A DNA stretch of 60,000 nt from Antedon mediterranea (Eukaryota; Echinodermata; Crinoidea; Comatulida; Antedonidae), in NCBI RefSeq assembly GCF_964355755.1, contig NC_092676.1:27574288-27634287 (forward strand), read 5' to 3'. The notes below the pieces were generated by a model. The model made no database searches, had not been told where the DNA came from, and saw only the letters and a list, made by a program, of their open reading frames with translations. Positions 48,801-57,800 of this stretch are shown here, one piece after another (the stretch's first letter is position 1; the number at the start of each line of letters is the position of its first letter). The position numbers and the translations under genes are program-made.

Positions 48801-51800
48801 AAGTATCAAAATATTTGCGGTCCAGATCGATTTGGATGTTGAAATTTCTATAGGCAGTCCATATATACCTGCTCTAACAAATTGTGCAATAAAAAGCCAA
48901 AGACGAAAATTTCCGTCTTTGGCGGTCTGGCGCTGGGCATCGAAAAACAGAGATTTCCGTCTTTGGCGGTGAAAGTGTTAAGATACAGTAAAATCTTTCC
49001 ACCTTCTGGACAGTTTCTTGTGAAATGAATGAGAGGCAATGTTTTAAGGCCACCCCATATCCAGGGAACATCCCTATCCAGGAGACATCCCTATCCAGGT
49101 GACATCCCTATCCAGGTGACATCCCTATCCAGGAGACATCCCTATCCAGGAGACACCCCTATCCAGGGAACATCCCTATCCATGAGATGCCCCTATCCAG
49201 GGGAATTCCTATCCAGAGGAAACCCCTATTCAGGGGACATCCTTATCCAGGGGACACCCCTATCCAAGGGACGTCCCTATCCAGGAGACACCCTATCCAA
49301 GGAACAACCCTATTGGGAAGATATTTTTCTATTAGAATGAACAGTCAAATTTATATGCAATACAAATAAAAGGTCATTAATAATAATATATTTCCCGGGT
49401 AGTAATTCGCTCTATCCTCAATTTTTACTAGGTAAAGTATAAATTTTATGTTTTGTTGTTTGTGGTAAGACATGGCTTCAACAATTGTTGCAAAGGATTA
49501 TTTTGTATTAATCACTTACCTATATATGGACATGATGATGTCATATTACTACTAATATATTTGGGCATATCATTACCATATATGGGCACATGACACTAGT
49601 TTGATAATGTAGACAGAGCTTTAATTAGCATTCAGTCAGTGAAAAACAACAAAAGAAATATAACTGTAGAATCAAGGGGAATCACCTGCAAGAAACAAAC
49701 AGAGTTCCTAGAATGTTATTTATATTCCAAGTCCAATATGATTAATTGATTTAATCTTTTAGTTTTAGATTGGGGGAAGAAGAGTTGAGTGGATGCGTAT
49801 GATTAATATATATTATATAACATTCGTTATCAAGTAGTTTCTTTTTTATTTTTTATCAGTAGGTGGTTTAATATAATCAAATTGATTTTCATATTTCATA
49901 TTCAGAGAATATCAAATTATTGATTTGTAGATTCTGTTGTTTCTCATTTAACCTGCTATGACTTCATTATTTGTGTGTTGTGTGGCCGCTTAATCAAAAA
50001 TGTTATTCTTTAGCAAGTGTGAAAGATGTATGGAGAAAAACTATAGAGTATGCCAAGCATAAAGACTTCAGTACAGCTAATGTTCCAGCTTTGTGGCTAC
50101 TTATGGCCATACGTGGGACTTCGTGGCTACACGTGGGACTTCGTGGCTACTCATGGGACTTCTAGGCTACGCGTGGGACGTCATGGCTATGCTGTGGCAC
50201 TTTGTAAACTCAATAAAGTGTTTTTTCAAAATCTCCTGTTTGTTTTGCTGTGATCTCTGTTTTTTTATAGATGAAAATAATAATTAAAAACAAAAATTGA
50301 CAAAAAAAAAAAAATAATATAAGGATATTAGGTGTAATGATCTGTAGGTTATTATTAATAAAGGTATTGCCCTTTGAATCTCAGGATCAAATATTACAGT
50401 AATTTTTCTTGCTGATTATTTTCACTTAATGGCCGTAGGTCCTGTGTGCGTTATGTTTACGAAGAAAAATCCTCACAAATTATTTAACAAACTCGTGTAG
50501 TATGAAGACTACAGTATGTATCTCACCTGGTAGAGTGGTGATTCATGTCTACACCAGATATTAAGCTCTGTCCACACTATCACACCAGTTTGACAAAGAA
50601 GTGTTATGTGCCAAAATACGGTAGTGATAAGATTATATATGATAGTGATATGACATTATCCTGTCCATATATGAGCTCGTCACATTTTTTTTGTCGCATA
50701 AAGTTTGATAGTGTAGACAGAGCTTAACGCTTGTGATGTTTTAAATTGGCTCAGATTTGACATTTGACAAAATTGGACTTCGGTTTAATTTAATCTCTGG
50801 GTACTCGGTTCAAATCTTATCAGATGCTATTTTTTTCTCACATAGATCTTCAACTTCACTCCCAAAGACTAGTTCTAATACTGTACTTTGTTTGTGTAGC
50901 ACATCTTGTGTTTATTTGTTCTGGGAAACTCGCTGAACTTTTACTATTGGTAATGAGAGTGTATGCCTACTGTAGATTCCTCATGAGGCTCCAACTTATA
51001 GTTAATTTTGGTTAAATTATACCTAATTTACACCTACCCAGATTTAGTTCTTTGGTATTTAGTATCTTGAAAATTCACCCATTTTGTCTAATAGTAGTTA
51101 ACCATGAAAAACAAGGCAAACCAGACAGTAACTGGCTAGATTGAAAAGATTCTAAATATGTTCTTCACATATCTCAAATAACTTATTATGTTGGATGTGA
51201 CTTTGAATCTTTAATCCCTCAATTTCCATTCTTGCACTTCAATAAACCAAGATGATCAACATTAATTAAAGGGGTCTTCACGGGTTTATGAATTAATTTT
51301 TGTTTTTTTAAACACAGCTGAATTATGTCAAATTTACAATGGTTTTAACTTTGTTATGCTAGTCTTTGTAGTAAAACATATAATATTTTGTTTCTTCACC
51401 AGTGTTGTGTTCTAAAGCTCTGTCTATAACTATCAAACTTTATGTGACAAAAAAATGTGATGTGCCCTTATATGGACATGATGTCATGCCACTACCATAT
51501 TTGAGCATATCACTACCATATTTGGGCATATCACTACCATATTTGGGCATATCACTACCATATTTGGGCATATCACACTTTTTGTCAACCTAGTTTGATA
51601 GTGTAGACAGAGCTTTAGAGTAACATATGACCTCGTACTAGTAGGAAAACAAATAGGCATTACATCATCATCTGTGTTCACCTGAAATATGGAATCTAGA
51701 AAACATATGCTTGCATGAAATTGATATTTGGTAAATGCATTAAATATTTACCAGTACTTTCATGGAAATAGTCATTCTGGGATGGAGGTGGGTTAGTGAA

Positions 51801-54800
51801 TGACCCAGTTTATTTCCTTCCTTTCAACTTTAATTTCAATCATCTACCCTTTTTGTTTGATCAATAACTTCCTTGTACTACAGTAAAGTTCAAAATGTAC
51901 CATACTATTACATGTTTTTAATTTATTCCGTTAAATACGGTAAAGTGATTAGAAATCCATGACATTTTTCCGATGAGAAAACCTCAATATTTCCATAGAT
52001 ATTAGCTTTAAATATCTAAATGTTTGGGACCATGGTCCCAATTCTGGACCACTTTTTGAGTATACTTTTCAGACCTGAGTGTTAAAAGATAGGACAGAAT
52101 TTGTCAAAAGCCGACGAGCAGTCTTAAAGTAACAAGTAAACTGAAATTGCATTTTCTCGAGAACTACTTGTCCAAAAAACATCATTTTTGTACAAGAGGC
52201 AAGAGTTATAATTTGTGATTTGTAATTTTAAAACATAATTTGATTTAATGTGCACGTTTTTTGATGCTAGTAGTTTAAAAAACCTATTTCTTTTCAAATT
52301 CACTCGTTTGATTTTCTCGTTGCTGTTCTATTGTTAGTCAATTAAAGCTATAATACATGCTTGTAGTGAAATTAGCCTCAATCACAAACAGCATTAAGAC
52401 ACACACAAATATATAGGCCTATATATATTTTTTTTTAACCTTAGAAATCTTATGTTGGAGAATTTTACAGTAGGCGGAGGTATGCACTCTCGGAGTGGCT
52501 TTCTAGTTTTAATAGTGATGATGATCATGGGAAACCATGCTATAATTATTCAAATGATTGTATCTTTAGGGGTCTGTTCACACCTGAAATAATTAACTAA
52601 TTATTATATGGAGCAGACTGAAGGCAAACTAATGCACCGACCTCATTTTAGTAATCTTAAGCTCTATCTACACTATTAAACTAGTTTGACAAAAGAAGTT
52701 TGATAGTGCCTAAATATGGTAGTGATATGCTTAAAATGGTAGTTGTATGACATCATCATGTCCATATTGGCACATTTTTAGTCACATAAAGTTTGATAGT
52801 GTAGACAGAACTTTAGTATCTTTTCTTAACAAAATTTAGAGCTGCAATATTTTATCAAAACTTGCTACTGCAAGTCTTTAAATATGTTTGGAAAAAAAAA
52901 AGGTATAATTTATTTTGCGAAAACGTAAAAAATGTTCTCTCAAAATCACAGACAGTATACAGTAGTATAAGCAAAGAAATAATTGATACTATGTGTACAC
53001 TGGAGACCCAAGGCAATAATCCTTTTTAAAGCTCTGTCTAAACTATTTCATTTCATTCACATTTATCAAACTAGTTTTACCAAAAAAAATGTGATGTGCT
53101 TAAATATGGTTGGTAATGATATGCTTAAATATGGTAGTAGTGATATGCTTAAATACGGTAGTGATATGCTTAAATACGGTAGTGATATGCCTAAATACGA
53201 TAGTGATGCTTAAATACGATAGTGGTATGACATCATCATGTCCATATATGGGCGCATCACATTTTTTGGTCACATAAAGTTTGATAGTGTAGACAAGATT
53301 AGATTTAGTCTGCTATTGTTGCTCAAAAAGTGGCCTTTAGTATACGGTAGTATAGAGAAAAACTTATAAATAAGTTTTATCAAATTATCTAACACCATTT
53401 TTCCCGTTCTCATGAGTGGAAATGAAAGGGTAAAATTGTTTATTATCTCTTATCCACTTGACACTAAACTAGGCTAAGTTCAAACATGCAAAACTATAAA
53501 ACCCTTTCTTTCTGTGATATTATCGTCAAATAAATCATTTATATATTCAATACATAAATTCTATGAATAAATGGTTGATTCATAAACACTGTTTGCACTA
53601 ACGAGAGAAAACTAGCCGATTAAAGCTCTGTCTACACTATCAAACTAGTTTGACAAAAAAAGTGTGTCCAAATATTGTAGTGATGACATCATCATGTCCA
53701 TATATGGGCACATCACATTTTTTTTGTCACATAAAGTTTGATAGTTTAGACAAAAGCTTAATATAGTTTTGATATAAATGTATTTGATTGTCATAAAGTG
53801 AACTTTACCTTGCTTGTGTAATAAGCATCAATGTTGGTTTGTTAAGATTGTTTACATTATCACATGCATGATACATGCAAGATTGGTAATATTGTGCTGT
53901 ACAGTTATTCTGTGAACCAGTTCACCGGGATAACCCCCTACTCTTTTTCGAATAATGAACTGGGTTCTTTAAAGTACACACAGGTTATAACTTTGTACAC
54001 TGGACCTACGGTTTATAGTCCTTATCCGAGAAGACTTGTTCCACCACCAGAACTAGGAGCGAGTCGGCCTCGAACCCTTGCCGATGTTGTTGGCTCTTTA
54101 GGTACGGTAAACGGCGCCCCTGCCTTAACCGCTCGGCCATATGACTCAAGCATGTTAATGGTATAGATTTATCCACAGCAAAGTCTAACGACATGGTTTG
54201 TTTTCATATAATTTCTTTCTGATTTGATCAGTCAGAAGGTTTACCGTAACTCAAACAATCACAGTAGGTTGTATTTTCGGAATTCTCACAAAAAAACCAG
54301 GCAAATGTACTGGGCCACAGAAACCCTGATTGGAAAAAAATGAATAGTTGATTAGCTGTTAATAAACAATAAACTGTTAGCATTCCTGATCCACTAGTAT
54401 CAACAGTCCTTTTAAGCTCTGTCTAAATTATCTAATTTGACAAAAAGTTTCCAAATATGGTAGTGATATGATGTCATCATATCCATATATGGGCACATTT
54501 CATTCATTTATTTGACCAATACACAGATACATCACATTTTGTTGTCGCAAAAACTGTGATAGTGTAGACAGAGCTTTAAATTACCTACCAGTCAGAGGAC
54601 ATTGCAGCCCATTGTCAAATCTGTACACAGTTGGAATTACAGCCCATCATTATGAATTAAAATAATAAAAATAATTTAAAAGCCTGATTTAAAGAGCATC
54701 ATTAAAAATGTAAAAAAATAAAATAAAATGTTATCTTTTGTTTATTTGTGTAGAAGGCTTCCGACCTAGCTGACACAGAGACTGGAAATCTACAAATAGT

Positions 54801-57800
54801 GCACTCAAGCCCACAGATCACTCTCATGATGTGGGGAAACTTGACCAAGAACCCAAGGTACTACATATTCTTATTTATTTAATATACTTATATATTTATC
54901 TTATATTTTCAATTCAAGTGTCCTTGGCCATGTTGTCAATTACAATTGTCAACATTATTCTGTCGCTAATTATTGCTATGCCTACAGTAATATTGTAATG
55001 TTAATCGTTTGTGTGTACTTTTTTATGTTCCATTTCAACACAGACTCAATGGTTTCTTGGCATACGTGCCTAAATAAAATCCACAGAACATAAGGTTTAA
55101 CGTTCGTATGAGAATGACCCCAAGGTTTTTAATTACCTAATGGAGCATAATTTTATTTCATTTTCATATGATAAATCAAGTCATTGGCAATTGAAACAAA
55201 TTTAAAAGAATGTTATTAGATTTTTAAAAATAGGTTTTCACCGAGACACATTAATTATTTCCTTCATTAAAATTTCCATGGTTTAATAATGAGTATGAAA
55301 CGGGACGATGAATGCGTAATGACGCTTATTAACGCACAGTCGTGTTTAAAACGTTGATTTACGTGTCATACACCAGTAAGCATCATTAGTATTACCAGCC
55401 ATTTAACTATAAAAAATGTACTGAAACTAATTTGAATAATATCATGATAATATAATAAGATTGTATTTGTTATCTGAGGCACCTTGAAGCTAGTGAGGTG
55501 AGGTGCCTCTGTGCAAAATATTAAATAAAAAAGAAATATTATTATAAATTGTGTACACTTCACAGGTTCAAGGCATTTGAATTTGAAGGTGAAAAACAGG
55601 GTTTTGAGTTGCCAAAGCACTTTGCGCTATCTGACGTGGCTGTACGAATGATCAAGACAAAATATGACCACTACTCGCATCATTGTAAAACTTACCAACT
55701 AAAGAAAAAAAAAGCGCCACCAATTGTAGAAGTGAAGGAGGAAGAGAAGATAGAGGATGATTTAAAAGAGGGCGCACCAGATACGGAAGAAAATACAGAG
55801 GTTTGTGTGATACTATAATTAGAAACTCAACCTAAACCAAACCTTAGAATCCGAAGTTAAAAGGACCCAAATTTATTATGTTATTGAAAAATACATTGTA
55901 AACACATAAGACTTAAGCCCTGTCTATAATATCAAACTAGTTTGACAAAAAAAAGCATGATTGTGCCAAAATATGGTAGTGCTATGACATCATCATGTCC
56001 ATATATGGGCACATCACATTTTTGACACATAATATCACATCACATAAATCACATAAAGTTTGATAGTGTAGACAGAGCTTAATATTAGTGATTTTTCCAT
56101 AATCAACTGTTATAGGGTTTGGAAGAAAATGAAAATATAAATAAAGAAGAAAATAATGAAGTGAATGAGGAAGAAAACAAGGAAAAGGAAAGTGCAACAC
56201 CAGCTCCAGAGGCAACACCACAAGAGGAGGAGGAACCAAAGGTTGATCAAGAAGGTTAGTTTTGAAAACTAAACCCCAACACCAATGTCAGTGGCTGGAT
56301 CTCAATGGATTTGCACAGTAAAATAAGCAAAAAATACTAAACAAATAACGTAGAATAGATTGTTATCCTGATTACCCTTTAAAAATTAAATTTAATTAAT
56401 AATCTGAAAAAAATAATAATATGTGTACAAAGCGTATAAATTAATAATTGACAGAAGATATTACTAATAAAGTATGAAATTTTAAAAATAGAAGTAAAAT
56501 AAAATTAGTTTTATTTGTAAAATCACTGGATTGGAACAAAGCGGTGAATATTCAGACGGTGGTTAGAGGAGTAGTCGCGTGTCTGTTGACCTGGTGTTAA
56601 TAGAAGGGGCGTTTGCGTGAGAGCAACTTTACCAACTACATCCTACCATCAGTTGCTGACCCTTTTAAAATGACCTGTGTGGGTTCTCCACCAACCCTCG
56701 TGCACCTGTGCCTCTCTATCAAACTATTTAGCAAAGGAGTGAATAAAATTTCTCCTTTTTTGTTGCCGTCTTTACATAAACACAGTTGCAGCTGTTAAAA
56801 ATTATCAATTTGAACGATTTTTGTACAGGTTTTCGCTTTCTGACAGCCGGTCACTTTTTACAAACCAAATTAAATTATATTAAATAGATGAACATTTGCA
56901 AACTAAATTGTATAACAACATTTAGATAAATGGCCAAGGACGCCGCCGCTGTCAACAGGAAAGAAAAATCTATCTCTCAATATTTTTTGTGGCTTGCACT
57001 CGATCTTATTGAATTTTCTTTATCTAACACTTAAACAGAAATTCCACTCCCAATGCAGATTATGCAATGCTTATTGTAAACACCTTTACGATCTTTATTG
57101 GTAATCTATAAGTGTATTAAAATGTTGATAGTTTGATGCATTGACATTTAAACTCTTGGGGGAACTATGGGGGAAACACATTGTGTTTCTTTGTATATAT
57201 TCGTTTTTTAAATTAGAATGTAGTGTCATAATAAAGATGTAAATATTGTCCCAAAAACCTAAAAAATAAAAAAGAATAATAAAATCCGTCTTTGATAGGC
57301 CATTTTGCCAAGTTTATTCACTTCTGTAGAAAAAACAAACAAACAAAAAAATGATTTGACAAAAACATATAATTAAATTTAACCAGAATTTGACTATTTC
57401 TAAAATTAAAATTTTCTGATTCATTTTTAAAATAGATATGTGACATATGGCATTATTTAACAAGGATTTTTAACTAATAATTTGTTCAGGGGGACAATAT
57501 ATATTTGCTATCAATTCTGTTGATTCCTAACTATGATATGTTTTGGTTTAAAAAACATAGGGAATTACAGTACCGTTTTCCACCTGGATATACCCATATC
57601 TATAAATTCCCTGTTTTGAAATGATTGCTATGAAGTAACAAAGGTTGAAAAGTTATGACTTTACAATTGTCATGTCTAATATTTGATATATCATATTTCA
57701 ATTTTTATTTAAAAAAAAAGTCCTACCTGTCAAAAAAATTACAACAGTTGCTAATATTTTATGGTGAATCACTTTCAGACACTGATTTATGAAATTTTTT

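Larger units (their letters stand above)
41727..54753 (+). other. DNAI7 intron 6 (13 kb)
   Basis: The most repeat-dense part of the window: a box-B-amplified tRNA-like element, the 148-bp array, 40- and 17-bp arrays, a LINE 3' end, family A copy 3, and MITE-1 copies 7-13, plus a SINE. Remaining stretches (41730-42420, 44470-45100, 47860-49050, 51620-52650) hold nothing I can assign. The block at 43052-43188 is a ~69-bp duplication sharing TCTTCTAAACAATGTGTTTT. Confidence 0.6.

Noticed and set aside
49029-49369. Overlapping Pro/Ser/Arg-rich repeat frames
   Set aside because: They are rotations of a 17-bp tandem repeat read in different frames.
50529-50817. SINE split by MITE-1 copy 8 (box A-like left, box B-like right)
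   Set aside because: Without the MITE the two boxes would still be over 100 bases apart and no SINE body is recognisable.
53864-54194. 100- and 62-codon frames
   Set aside because: Both lie across the tRNA-derived SINE and follow its sequence.
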